Source of the DNA: Chryseobacterium sp. SC28
Lineage (GTDB): Bacteria; Bacteroidota; Bacteroidia; Flavobacteriales; Weeksellaceae
NCBI RefSeq assembly: GCF_003932955.1
Contig: NZ_QOVY01000007.1
Location: 57,815-121,814, forward strand
Length of the DNA: 64,000 nt
Direction of reading: 5' to 3'
Part shown: positions 1 to 8,414 of the stretch, piece by piece
Numbering within the stretch: position 1 is the first letter of the stretch
Layout of the letters: the number at the start of each line of letters is the position of its first letter
The notes under the pieces: model-generated
Told to the model about the DNA's origin: nothing
Database searches by the model: none
What the model saw: only the letters and a program-made list of their open reading frames with translations
Position numbers and translations under genes: made by a program

Positions 1-1126
1 TTTGATGTTGGAAAAAGACATCATTCCTGTAGTTCCGGAGCAAGGTTCTGTTGGTGCATCTGGAGATTTGGCGCCTTTGGCACATTTGGTTTTACCGCTT
101 TTGGGATTAGGTCTGGTTTGGGAAAATGACAAAGTGATTGAGGCTGCAAAAGTTCTGAAAAAACATCAGATGAAACCTTTAAAGCTCGGTCCCAAAGAAG
201 GATTAGGCTTGATCAACGGAACGCAGTTTATCCTTGCTCACGCCATTACGGGTTTGAGCAAGTTTGAATATCTTTTGGATCTGGCAGATATTGCGGCAGC
301 AATGAGTTTGGAAGCTTACCGCGGATCTGCAAGTCCGTTCAAGAAAGAGTTACACGATATTCGTCCTTTTGATGGAAGCAGAAAAGTGGCAGAAAGAATG
401 CGTCATTTGTTGAAGGATTCGGATAATTTGAAATCGCACGAATTTTGCGACCGCGTGCAAGATCCCTATTCTATACGATGCGTGCCGCAGGTCCACGGCG
501 CCAGCAGAAATGCTTTTGAACATCTGAAACAACTGACAAACACAGAACTGAACTCGGTGACCGACAATCCCATTATTCTCAGCGCGGAAGAATCTATTTC
601 CGGAGGCAATTTCCACGGACAACTGTTGGCTTTGCCGTTGGATTATTGCGCACTGGCTGCGGCAGAATTGGGAAATATCTCGGACAGAAGAAGTTATCTC
701 CTGCTGGAGGGGAAATTTGGCTTACCTAAGTTGTTAACAGAAAGCTCCGGGCTCAATTCCGGAATGATGATCCCGCAATATACCGGTGCAGCGCTGGTGA
801 GCGAGAACAAAACACTCTGTTTCCCGGCATCTGCAGATTCTATTCCAACAAGTTTAGGTCAGGAAGATCACGTTTCTATGGGAAGTATTTCCGGGCGGAA
901 ATTTAATCAGATCTTGGGAAATCTTGAAAATATTTTGGCAATCGAATTGATGTTTGCAGCACAAGGTTTGGAGTTCAGGCGACCTGCCGTTTGTTCTGAC
1001 ATTGTTGAGAAAAATTACGCCATTATTCGTTCCGTGGTTCCGAAATTGGAGAATGACAGATTGATTGGGGAAGATATTTTGAAAATTGCTGAGTTGGTGA
1101 GAGGAAGGAAACTTTTAGTCAATTAA
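1..1126 (+). CDS. hutH: Histidine ammonia-lyase (HAL/PAL family), 5' end outside window
   Basis: This enzyme deaminates histidine to urocanate in the first step of histidine degradation, in the cytoplasm. The reading frame is open from the window edge (first full codon at base 2), so about 125-130 N-terminal residues of a roughly 500-residue protein lie upstream. The Ala-Ser-Gly triad that cyclises into the MIO electrophile is encoded at bases 56-64, inside the family signature GSVGASGDLAPLAHL. Further family motifs are YSIRCVPQVHG, TDNPI and LGQEDHVSMG near the C terminus. The gene converges on the dioxygenase gene downstream with about 35 bp between them. HAL is favoured over phenylalanine or tyrosine lyases because bacteria of this group normally carry hutH, but substrate specificity cannot be proven from the C-terminal part alone. 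Confidence 0.9.
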   Translation, partial: LMLEKDIIPVVPEQGSVGASGDLAPLAHLVLPLLGLGLVWENDKVIEAAKVLKKHQMKPLKLGPKEGLGLINGTQFILAHAITGLSKFEYLLDLADIAAAMSLEAYRGSASPFKKELHDIRPFDGSRKVAERMRHLLKDSDNLKSHEFCDRVQDPYSIRCVPQVHGASRNAFEHLKQLTNTELNSVTDNPIILSAEESISGGNFHGQLLALPLDYCALAAAELGNISDRRSYLLLEGKFGLPKLLTESSGLNSGMMIPQYTGAALVSENKTLCFPASADSIPTSLGQEDHVSMGSISGRKFNQILGNLENILAIELMFAAQGLEFRRPAVCSDIVEKNYAIIRSVVPKLENDRLIGEDILKIAELVRGRKLLVN

Positions 1127-1161
1127 GATATTGATAAATTAAACTAAAAAACTCGAAACTT

Positions 1162-1986
1162 CTACCCAATTTTTATCGAGGTCATACTCAAGGAACCGCC
1201 AATGAGTGCATCGTTGAATAGCGACAGTTCTTCCGTCTTATCTTTCAATCCAAGGCTGTAGATCATCGGCAGATAATGATCGGGCGTTGGAACCGCATAT
1301 TGCATAAAGCTTCCTTGCTTTTGATAATTTAAAAGTTTCTGGAAATCGCCATTCAACAGCCAGTTATTGATTTTTTCGCTCGCTTCTACCGCCCAGTCCC
1401 AGCCGGCACCGATGGTATCGATATTCCGCCAATCGACCAATCTCAGATTGTGAACCATATTTCCACTGCCAATGATCAGAATTCCTTTTTCACGGAGTTT
1501 CGCGAGTCTTTTCGCCAATTCAAAATGATATTCGGGCGGCTTGGTATAATCGATACTTAGCTGAATGACAGGGATATCCGCCTGAGGATAGAGATGGCGC
1601 AGAACCGACCACGCGCCGTGATCCAATCCCCAACTGTGATCCTCTTCTGCGAAAGGCGCCAGCAAATCCACCGTTTCCCTGGCCAATTCCGGACTGCCTT
1701 TTGCCGGATACTGCACATCAAAAAGCGCTTTGGGAAATCCCGAAAAATCGTGAATGGTTTTTGGCAGTTCCATTGCCGTCACGAAAGTGCCATTCGTAAA
1801 CCAATGCGCAGAAATACAGATGATTGCATTGGGTTTTGGGATTTCTTTGCCGATATTTCGGAATCCCTGCACGAAAATATTTTCTTCGATGGCATTCATC
1901 GGGGAGCCGTGTCCCAGAAAGAGAACGGGCATTTTTTCGGTGGTTTCGAAATGATCTGATATTTTGGAAAGATCGTTGAGGTTCAT
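1162..1986 (-). CDS. Extradiol ring-cleavage dioxygenase, YgiD/DODA family
   Basis: This 274-residue cytoplasmic protein belongs to the class III extradiol dioxygenases (LigB superfamily), typified by E. coli YgiD, which opens the ring of 4,5-DOPA-like catechols. Metal-ligand motifs are visible: GHGSPMNA with His26, ISAHW with His61, GSGNMVH in the middle and TPDHYLP near the C terminus. The length matches YgiD (about 270 residues). It is a single gene between convergent hutH and the YceI gene on the same strand. The natural substrate is unknown; a link to catechol or pigment breakdown is inference from the family. Confidence 0.88.
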   Translation of the reverse strand: MNLNDLSKISDHFETTEKMPVLFLGHGSPMNAIEENIFVQGFRNIGKEIPKPNAIICISAHWFTNGTFVTAMELPKTIHDFSGFPKALFDVQYPAKGSPELARETVDLLAPFAEEDHSWGLDHGAWSVLRHLYPQADIPVIQLSIDYTKPPEYHFELAKRLAKLREKGILIIGSGNMVHNLRLVDWRNIDTIGAGWDWAVEASEKINNWLLNGDFQKLLNYQKQGSFMQYAVPTPDHYLPMIYSLGLKDKTEELSLFNDALIGGSLSMTSIKIG

Positions 1987-2110
1987 TGTAAAAATGTATT
2001 AAGTCTAATGTCAAAATAGTTTTATCATTTTGCCCAAATCAAAAAAGCGTGAACAGAGTGGCCTGTGTTCACACTTTCAAAAAACTCAAACTATAAAAAA
2101 TACTATTTTT

Positions 2111-2620
2111 TTACTGTTTTACGAACTGCAGTTCTCCTGCGATTTTCACTTCTTCGCTTACCATCACGCCGCCGGTTTCCAAAGTGGCGTTCCAAGTGAG
2201 ACCGAAGTCTGATCGTTTGATTTTCCCTTCGAAAGAGAAGCCTGCTTTGGTGTTGCCCCAAGGATCGGTATTGATTCCACCGAAATCGACCTCTAAAGTT
2301 ATCGGTTTGGTGATGCCGTTCAAGGTGAGATTCCCTGTAACATCGCCGTTGAAACTTGTGGATTCCCAAGTGATTTTGGGATTGGCTTCTGCGTTGAAGA
2401 AGTCCGAACCTTTCAGATGGGTATCTCGGTCGGCATTATTGGTAAAGACCGAATCTGTTTCGACGTAGCCCGACACTTTTGCGTTGGTAAAGGTGTCATC
2501 TTCTGACTCGACTTCTGCGTTGAACTTCGTGAATTCTCCTTTTATATTGGAGATCATCAGGTGTTTTACTTTGAAAGTGATCTCGCTGTGCGTTGGATCC
2601 AATTGCCATTTAGTTGCCAT
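2111..2620 (-). CDS. YceI-family protein (lipocalin-like)
   Basis: This 169-residue protein has the YceI beta-barrel pattern from start to end: an N-terminal WxLDPTHSEITFKVKH stretch, a central DTHLKGSDFFNAE motif and a closing LTWNATLETGG strand. YceI proteins bind isoprenoid or other long apolar ligands such as polyprenyl quinones. Unlike E. coli YceI it has no signal peptide; the chain begins MATKWQLDP, so it is probably cytoplasmic. It is monocistronic on the minus strand. The ligand here is not known. Confidence 0.88.
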   Translation of the reverse strand: MATKWQLDPTHSEITFKVKHLMISNIKGEFTKFNAEVESEDDTFTNAKVSGYVETDSVFTNNADRDTHLKGSDFFNAEANPKITWESTSFNGDVTGNLTLNGITKPITLEVDFGGINTDPWGNTKAGFSFEGKIKRSDFGLTWNATLETGGVMVSEEVKIAGELQFVKQ

Positions 2621-2743
2621 AATTTCTGATTATTTTTGTTGGTTAACAATGTAAATTTATGGCAAAACAAATTTTTAAACATTGATGTAAGATAAGAAGT
2701 AGAATATCTAGTTCCGAGTTTTCAATCTTTCAAAATGGATCGT

Positions 2744-2945
2744 TTAATTTTTCGGGGTTTTGACGGTATCAAAGACATTGGCAATTACAATTCTCTTCGC
2801 TTCAAGATTTATATAATATAAGATTTTGCTCAAAAAACTCAGCCTTATTTTTATAAAGAAAATTTTCAATTGCACTGATCAATTTTTCGTTATCTATCTG
2901 AAGAAATTCTTGAACGATGGATATTTTGCGTGCATCTAAATTCAT
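2744..2945 (-). pseudogene. Decayed toxin-antitoxin module (antitoxin head joined to RelE/ParE-type toxin tail)
   Basis: The region between the YceI gene and HMG-CoA reductase (2621-3109) has no intact gene but holds this relic on the minus strand. A 47-codon ORF (2945 to 2802) starts MNLDARKISIVQEFLQID and continues EKLISAIENFL, which resembles the N-terminal half of short Bacteroidetes antitoxins. It ends prematurely after KAEFFEQNLILYKS. Overlapping it in the +1 frame, 2824 to 2744 reads ILYYINLEAKRIVIANVF and then DTVKTPKN before a stop. That is the usual C-terminal strand pattern of RelE/ParE toxins (ILYYI..., IVIANVFDT, then a closing basic tail). The simplest reading is a deletion that fused the antitoxin start to the toxin end, with loss of function. 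Confidence 0.6.
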
Positions 2946-3109
2946 TGTTTTTAATTTTAATTCAAATTTACATAAAATTTCGAAGTGTTTTGCTTGATAA
3001 TAATTGTTAAAAAAAAGAAAACTCAGTCCGTTATCAGGAAATTGTCGAATTTAAAGAATCAATTTAAAATGATCAAAATTCCTATCTTTACCAATATAAA
3101 AATTTCCCT

Positions 3110-4438
3110 ATGAACCATCGTCCTATTGAAGGGTTTTCAAAACTTTCCAAACAAAAAAAAATCGATTGGCTAATCAGCGAATATCTAAGCAACGACAGAA
3201 GTTACGAGCAGATTCTGCAGCAATATTGGAACAATGATGCCGCCTTGCAAAAAATGCACGACGAGTTTTCCGAAAACACAATTTCCAATTTTTATATGCC
3301 TTACGGAATTGCTCCAAACTTCCTGATAGACGGGAAACTTCTGGCACTTCCAATGGCGATTGAAGAAAGTTCGGTGGTAGCAGCAGCGTCCAAAGCGGCA
3401 AAATTTTGGATTGACAAAGGCGGTTTCAAAACGACCATTATCAATACAGAAAAACTGGGTCACACGCATTTTATCTTCAAAACCGAGGCTCACAAACTGC
3501 TGCATTTTTTCAATTTTAAGCTTAAGAAAAAGCTCTTGCGGACCACGGAAGATATTACCAAAAATATGCGCAACCGCGGTGGCGGCATTCTGGACATCAA
3601 ACTCATCGATAAAACCGCTGAGCTGGAAGATTATTATCAACTGAAAGCGAGTTTTGATACGGTAGATTCGATGGGCGCGAATTTTATTAATTCTTGCCTG
3701 GAACAATTCGGAAAAACTTTGAAAGAAGAAGTTGCCAAGGAAGAAAGTTTCTCTCAGGAGGAAAAAGATTCATTCCAGATTGTGATGAATATCCTTTCCA
3801 ATTATACGCCGGAGTGCATCGTAAGAGCCGAGGTTTCCTGCAAAATTGAAGATTTGAAAGACGAAAGCGGTATCTCCAACGAGGAATTTGCTTGGAAATT
3901 CAAACAAGCGGTGACGATTGCAGAGATTGAACCTTACAGAGCGACGACGCACAACAAAGGAATAATGAATGGCGTGGACGCTGTCGTAATCGCAACGGGA
4001 AATGATTTCCGCGCCACCGAGGCTTGCGCACACGCTTACGCTGCGAGAAACGGGAAATACTCTTCGCTCACGCATTGCACCACCGACAACGGAATTTTCA
4101 GATTTTGGATAGACCTGCCGATTTCTGTCGGAGTCGTTGGCGGATTGACAAATCTTCATCCTTTGGTAAAATTCTCTTTGGCATTACTTGGAAAACCATC
4201 TGCGCAGGAATTGATGAGTATCTTGGCTGTTTCCGGATTGGCGCAGAATTTCGGGGCGCTTCGTTCTTTGGTGACGACGGGAATCCAGAAAGGTCATATG
4301 AAGATGCATCTTTTCAATATCTTGAATCAATTTGGTGCGACGGAAGAGGAGAAACAGCATTTTGTCACCTACTTCAAAGACAAAACGGTGAGTCATCACG
4401 AGGTGATTTCGGAATTGGAGAAATTGAGAAATAAATAG
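3110..4438 (+). CDS. mvaA: Hydroxymethylglutaryl-CoA reductase, class II
   Basis: This 442-residue enzyme reduces HMG-CoA to mevalonate (or runs the reverse reaction) and is the committing step of mevalonate-dependent isoprenoid synthesis. Its length matches class II bacterial enzymes (about 430 residues). Catalytic motifs are present in order: EESSVVAAAS with Glu at about residue 86, NKGIMNGVDAVVIATGND with the active Lys and Asp, and GHMKMH near the C terminus with the catalytic His. The upstream region contains a TATCTTTA element close to the Bacteroidetes -7 box, at 3083-3090. A small membrane protein gene follows after 4 bp. Flavobacteria use the mevalonate pathway, which fits a biosynthetic role. 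Confidence 0.93.
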   Translation: MNHRPIEGFSKLSKQKKIDWLISEYLSNDRSYEQILQQYWNNDAALQKMHDEFSENTISNFYMPYGIAPNFLIDGKLLALPMAIEESSVVAAASKAAKFWIDKGGFKTTIINTEKLGHTHFIFKTEAHKLLHFFNFKLKKKLLRTTEDITKNMRNRGGGILDIKLIDKTAELEDYYQLKASFDTVDSMGANFINSCLEQFGKTLKEEVAKEESFSQEEKDSFQIVMNILSNYTPECIVRAEVSCKIEDLKDESGISNEEFAWKFKQAVTIAEIEPYRATTHNKGIMNGVDAVVIATGNDFRATEACAHAYAARNGKYSSLTHCTTDNGIFRFWIDLPISVGVVGGLTNLHPLVKFSLALLGKPSAQELMSILAVSGLAQNFGALRSLVTTGIQKGHMKMHLFNILNQFGATEEEKQHFVTYFKDKTVSHHEVISELEKLRNK

Positions 4439-4442
4439 ACTG

Positions 4443-4613
4443 ATGTTTGGGATTTTACTTTCAGTTTTCATCCTGATTTTTGGAATATTTCTGAGAACGA
4501 CAAACAATCCGGGATTCGCCAGTTCGAAACGATTCTCCTGGTTGTTCATAATTATAGGAATACTTACAATTGCAGGGAAACTTATTATTTTATATCAAAA
4601 AGGAGAATTATAA
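4443..4613 (+). CDS. Small two-span membrane protein, unknown function
   Basis: This ORF of 56 residues begins MFGILLSVFILIFGIF, continues through a polar loop (RTTNNPGFASSKR) and has a second hydrophobic stretch, FIIIGILTIAGKLIILY. It starts 4 bp after the HMG-CoA reductase stop and ends 3 bp before the DUF423 gene, with an A-rich AAAAGGAGAA sequence at its 3' end just before the next start. The tight packing and the two clean membrane segments argue that it is a real gene. Its function is unknown. Confidence 0.7.
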   Translation: MFGILLSVFILIFGIFLRTTNNPGFASSKRFSWLFIIIGILTIAGKLIILYQKGEL

Positions 4614-4616
4614 ATT

Positions 4617-5003
4617 ATGAAAAACTTTACTTTAATCATCGGCGGAATCTACGGTTTATTATCTGTAGTTCTTGGAGCGTTTGGTGCGCACGCCTTCAAA
4701 AAAATATTATCTATCGAAAGACTGGAAAGCTTCGAAACGGGTGTTCGTTATCAAATGTATGCAGCGTTTTTTCTTTTGATTGTCGGTTATATTTTAAAAT
4801 TCGACACGACTTCTGAGAAATGGATTTCTATCTTGATGATTGCGGGAACTTTTCTATTTTCTGTGAGTATTTATTGTCTGGCTTTTCAGGACGTTTGGGG
4901 CGTTAATTTGAAATTTCTTGGACCGGTCACCCCACTTGGCGGCTTGTTTATGATCATCAGTTGGGCGATGCTGATTTGGTATTTTGCACAGGTTAAATTT
5001 TAA
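4617..5003 (+). CDS. DUF423 family membrane protein (YgdD-like)
   Basis: This 128-residue integral membrane protein has four hydrophobic segments and the family signature LGAFGAHAFK near residues 21-30, followed by ETGVRYQMYAAFFLL. The C-terminal part contains LGPVTPLGGLFMIISW, also typical of DUF423. The family is widespread and small; its biochemical role is not established. The gene appears to be the third of a compact run starting with HMG-CoA reductase. Confidence 0.88.
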   Translation: MKNFTLIIGGIYGLLSVVLGAFGAHAFKKILSIERLESFETGVRYQMYAAFFLLIVGYILKFDTTSEKWISILMIAGTFLFSVSIYCLAFQDVWGVNLKFLGPVTPLGGLFMIISWAMLIWYFAQVKF

Positions 5004-5011
5004 TCAACGAA

Positions 5012-5272
5012 ATGTTTTTCATCTTCGGAATCAAAACCAAACTCGTTGGGAAAGAAGAACGTAAAGTCGTGAAAAATGGCTTTATGGCCAATGCTATTAT
5101 TTCGGTTTACAAAGATTATTTCGAATTGTTTTTCATTCCGATATTTCCATTCGGTAAAAAATACAGCATTTACATTCCGCATTCGGATGAATATTATGAG
5201 ACCGGGGTTGGCGCATCAGATATGCCGAAAGAATATCTGGAACTTTGTAAAGATGTTGGGAAAAGGTATTGA
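5012..5272 (+). CDS. Zinc-ribbon-like protein lacking its cysteines, unknown function
   Basis: This 86-residue protein starts MFFIFGIKTKLVGKEE and contains ELFFIPIFPFGKKY. Both stretches resemble a Bacteroidetes family of short proteins that normally carry two CxxC pairs of a zinc ribbon around an FFIPIIPY segment. Here the positions where the pairs are expected hold no cysteine; the only cysteine lies near the C terminus in LELCKDVG. It probably shares the fold without binding zinc. It lies 8 bp after the DUF423 gene on the same strand. Function is unknown. Confidence 0.65.
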   Translation: MFFIFGIKTKLVGKEERKVVKNGFMANAIISVYKDYFELFFIPIFPFGKKYSIYIPHSDEYYETGVGASDMPKEYLELCKDVGKRY

Positions 5273-5384
5273 TTTGCAATTATTTTGAAAACTGATTTCA
5301 ATCAGTCATTCATAGAAGCTAATTCGTCACTTTTTCATAAATTTGTGAATCTTATAAAAATCTAAAAAATAATCAATACCTATT

Positions 5385-6587
5385 ATGAATCTTCACGAGT
5401 ATCAATCAAAAGAGATTTTAGCAAAATACGGGGTCAATATCCAACGTGGTTTTGTCGCAAACAATGTGGACGAGGCCGTTGCGGCTGCCGAAAAACTAAC
5501 TGCTGAAACCGGAGCACAAGGCTGGGTTGTAAAAGCGCAGATCCACGCTGGCGGACGCGGAAAAGGTGGCGGTGTCAAGTTCTCTCCCACGATGGAAAAA
5601 CTTAAAGAAAACGCCGGAAACATCATCGGAATGCAGCTTATCACGCCGCAGACCTCTGCTGAAGGCAAAAAAGTAAACTCTGTTTTGATTGCAGAAGATG
5701 TGTATTATCCCGGAGAATCTGAAACCAAAGAATTCTACGTTTCTATCCTTCTCGACAGAGCTTTAGGGAAAAACACGATCGTCTATTCTACTGAAGGCGG
5801 GATGGATATCGAGCACGTTGCAGAAGCCACGCCACACCTGATCCACAAAGAAGTGATCGATCCTGCTTACGGATTGCAAGCTTTCCAAGCGAGGAAAATT
5901 GCTTTCGGATTGGGCCTTGAAGGGAATGCTTTCAAAGAATTTACAAAATTCATCACGTCTCTTTACAACGCTTATATCGGGATCGATGCTTCTCTTTTCG
6001 AGATCAACCCGGTTCTGAAAACTTCTGACAACAAAATCATCGCCGTAGATGCAAAAGTGACTTTGGACGACAACTCGCTTTTCCGTCACAAAGATCTTGC
6101 TGAACTAAGAGATACAAGAGAAGAAGATCCATTGGATGTAGAAGCCGGCGCAGCAGGTCTCAACTTTGTAAAATTGGATGGCAACGTGGCTTGTATGGTA
6201 AACGGTGCCGGTCTTGCAATGGCGACGATGGATATCATCAAATTATCCGGCGGAAATCCTGCCAACTTCTTGGACGTTGGTGGAACAGCCGATGCACAAA
6301 GAGTACAAACCGCTTTCGGAATCATCTTGAGAGATCCGAACGTAAAAGCGATCCTGATCAACATCTTCGGAGGAATCGTAAGATGCGACCGAGTGGCGCA
6401 AGGCGTTGTAGACGCTTACCACGCGATGGGAAGCCTTCCGGTTCCATTGATAGTAAGATTGCAAGGAACCAACGCTGTAGAAGCTAAAAAACTAATCGAC
6501 GAGTCCGGACTTCCCGTCCATTCTGCCATTACTTTGGACGAAGCGGCGAACAAAGTAAAAGAAGTTCTTGCCCACCAAGAATCTTAA
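5385..6587 (+). CDS. sucC: ADP-forming succinate-CoA ligase subunit beta
   Basis: This TCA-cycle enzyme subunit (400 residues) couples succinyl-CoA cleavage to nucleotide phosphorylation. The N-terminal ATP-grasp domain starts MNLHEYQSKEILAKYG and has the nucleotide loop GGRGKGGGVKF. The C-terminal CoA-ligase domain has NGAGLAMATMD, GGNPANFLDVGG and NIFGGIVRCD. The alpha subunit gene sucD is not next to it, so it must lie elsewhere. A TAAATTTG -7 box lies at 5338-5345, about 40 bp upstream of the start, although a matching TTG -33 is not obvious. A strong terminator follows at 6640-6676. Confidence 0.96.
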   Translation: MNLHEYQSKEILAKYGVNIQRGFVANNVDEAVAAAEKLTAETGAQGWVVKAQIHAGGRGKGGGVKFSPTMEKLKENAGNIIGMQLITPQTSAEGKKVNSVLIAEDVYYPGESETKEFYVSILLDRALGKNTIVYSTEGGMDIEHVAEATPHLIHKEVIDPAYGLQAFQARKIAFGLGLEGNAFKEFTKFITSLYNAYIGIDASLFEINPVLKTSDNKIIAVDAKVTLDDNSLFRHKDLAELRDTREEDPLDVEAGAAGLNFVKLDGNVACMVNGAGLAMATMDIIKLSGGNPANFLDVGGTADAQRVQTAFGIILRDPNVKAILINIFGGIVRCDRVAQGVVDAYHAMGSLPVPLIVRLQGTNAVEAKKLIDESGLPVHSAITLDEAANKVKEVLAHQES

Positions 6588-6639
6588 AAAAATGAAAAAT
6601 GCCTCCGAAGTCTGAGGCTAAAAATATTCAAGCTTACGA

Positions 6640-6676
6640 GCCTTTCAGAGTTGTGATTTCTGAAAGGCTTTTTTTA
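6640..6676 (+). terminator. Rho-independent terminator after sucC
   Basis: A perfect 10-bp stem (GCCTTTCAGA / TCTGAAAGGC, arms 6640-6649 and 6659-6668) with a 9-nt loop is followed directly by seven T residues. A second small hairpin (GCCTC/GAGGC) lies just upstream at 6601-6618. The 306-bp stretch between sucC and pepD otherwise holds only the pepD promoter candidate. Confidence 0.9.
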
Positions 6677-6681
6677 TTGAT

Positions 6682-6710
6682 TTGGCGATTATCAGTCATT
6701 ACTAAATTTG
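6682..6710 (+). promoter_or_regulatory. Candidate Bacteroidetes promoter for pepD
   Basis: TTG at 6682-6684 is separated by 18 bp from TAAATTTG at 6703-6710, matching the Bacteroidetes consensus TTG-N17-23-TAnnTTTG. It lies directly downstream of the sucC terminator and would give pepD an untranslated leader of about 175 nt. Confidence 0.5.
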
Positions 6711-6893
6711 CCAAGAGGCCTTTTGTGGTGTTACCCTATTTTCTGCCTCATTTTCCAAATTCCTCTTCCAAAGCTAAGCAACTTTCACCATCACTTTTCA
6801 AAATTTTGAATTTTGATAGAGTTTTTAAATGGCGAAGCTTATCACGTCTTCTTTTTTCTTAGTAAATTGCTGTCACAAAATTTGTCAAAAAAA

Positions 6894-8336
6894 ATGGAAT
6901 ATTCTCAACTGGAACCCAAAGCGATCTGGAAAAACTTCGCCGCACTTAATTCGGTTCCAAGACCTTCAAAAAAAGAAGAAAAAGTCATAAAATTCATAAA
7001 GGAATTCGGGGAAAATCTGGGATTGCCAACCACCGTTGATGCCGTTGGAAATGTCATCATCACAAAACCTGCCACCACAGGAATGGAAAACCGACAGCCC
7101 ATAGTGCTGCAATCGCATCTCGATATGGTTTGCCAAAAAAACAACGATGTCGATTTTGATTTCGAGACCCAAGGCATACAAATGTTCGTAGATGGCGATT
7201 GGGTGAGAGCCAGAGGAACGACTCTTGGCGCGGACAATGGTTTGGGTGTCGCTACGATCATGTCGATTTTGGAAAGTAATGATATCGCCCATCCCGATTT
7301 GGAAGCCCTTTTCACCATCGATGAAGAAACCGGAATGACCGGCGCCTTGGCTTTGAAACCCGGACAACTCAACGGCAAAATCCTTCTGAATCTGGACACC
7401 GAAGAAGATGACGAAATCGATATCGGATGCGCAGGTGGCGTGGATGTGACAGCCTCGGCAAAATTTACTTTAGTAGAAGGCAAAGGCCAAACTTTCCAAA
7501 TCGAAATCAAAGGTTTGCAAGGCGGACATTCGGGAATGGATATTCACAAGGGTTTCGGAAACGCCAACAAGATTCTCGGCAGATTTTTATTTTTGGGGTT
7601 GGAAAATCAGATTCAACTCATTTCCATTGACGGCGGAGGCTTGCGAAATGCCATTCCCAGAGAAGCCGTCGCCCTTTTTTCCGCCGAAAATCCCGAAGCG
7701 TTTTTGAAAAATGCAGACCGGCTGAAAACCGATATTTTGGAAGAATTTGCGACATTGGAAAAAGACCTAATCATTAATATCGAAAAAACAGATTCATCCG
7801 AAAAAGCAATTAATTTTGACGATTCCAAGAAAATAATTTTTGCCATCAATGCGGCTCACAATGGCGTTTTCCGGATGAGTCCGGAGGTGGAAGGTTTGGT
7901 AGAAGCCTCCAACAACGTGGCCAGAGTGGAACTGAAAAACGGCGAAATCCGAATTCTAAATCTATCGCGATCTTCCGTAGAATCGACCAAATGGGAAGTA
8001 GCCAACCAGCTGAAATCTTCTTTTGAAAGCAATGGCTTGAAGACAGAATTCGGAGGTTCCTATCCCGGCTGGAAACCAAAACCCGATGCAGAAATCATCC
8101 ACTTGATGACGGCGCTTTACGAAACTAATTTTGGAGAAAAACCAATGGTTGTCGCGTGCCACGCCGGTCTGGAGTGCGGCATCATCGGCGCCAATTATCC
8201 CGAAATGGAGATGGTGAGTTTTGGCCCCACCATCAAAGGAGCACATTCTCCGGATGAGCGCGCCAATATTGCTTCGGTTCAGAAATTCTGGAAATTCACG
8301 CAGGATATTTTGAAAAATATTCCACTGAAAAACTGA
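6894..8336 (+). CDS. pepD: Cytosolic nonspecific dipeptidase (aminoacyl-histidine dipeptidase)
   Basis: This two-metal peptidase of the M20 clan hydrolyses dipeptides, including Xaa-His, in the cytoplasm. The start chosen is the ATG at 6894, giving 480 residues (E. coli PepD has 485); the longer open frame from 6813 adds a hydrophobic stretch without family similarity. Metal-binding motifs appear in order: LQSHLDMVCQK, GTTLGADNGLGVA, TIDEETGMTGA and GGHSGMDIHKG. The closing CHAGLECGIIG and FGPTIKGAHSPDE segments are also typical of PepD. It stands alone in its transcription unit, 78 bp before radA. Confidence 0.93.
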   Translation: MEYSQLEPKAIWKNFAALNSVPRPSKKEEKVIKFIKEFGENLGLPTTVDAVGNVIITKPATTGMENRQPIVLQSHLDMVCQKNNDVDFDFETQGIQMFVDGDWVRARGTTLGADNGLGVATIMSILESNDIAHPDLEALFTIDEETGMTGALALKPGQLNGKILLNLDTEEDDEIDIGCAGGVDVTASAKFTLVEGKGQTFQIEIKGLQGGHSGMDIHKGFGNANKILGRFLFLGLENQIQLISIDGGGLRNAIPREAVALFSAENPEAFLKNADRLKTDILEEFATLEKDLIINIEKTDSSEKAINFDDSKKIIFAINAAHNGVFRMSPEVEGLVEASNNVARVELKNGEIRILNLSRSSVESTKWEVANQLKSSFESNGLKTEFGGSYPGWKPKPDAEIIHLMTALYETNFGEKPMVVACHAGLECGIIGANYPEMEMVSFGPTIKGAHSPDERANIASVQKFWKFTQDILKNIPLKN

Positions 8337-8414
8337 CATTCTAACAATAAAATTCGGTATAAATGCTGGATTTTTCTGTTTCAAAAATCGGTTTCGATTC
8401 ATTAATTTTACAAA

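Noticed and set aside
2821..2945. Treating the short MNLDARKIS ORF as an intact antitoxin
   Set aside because: It is shorter than usual antitoxins, its tail is not family-like and only a toxin remnant follows.
6599..6862. 87-codon ORF after sucC
   Set aside because: It covers the sucC terminator and the pepD promoter region; no recognisable protein features.
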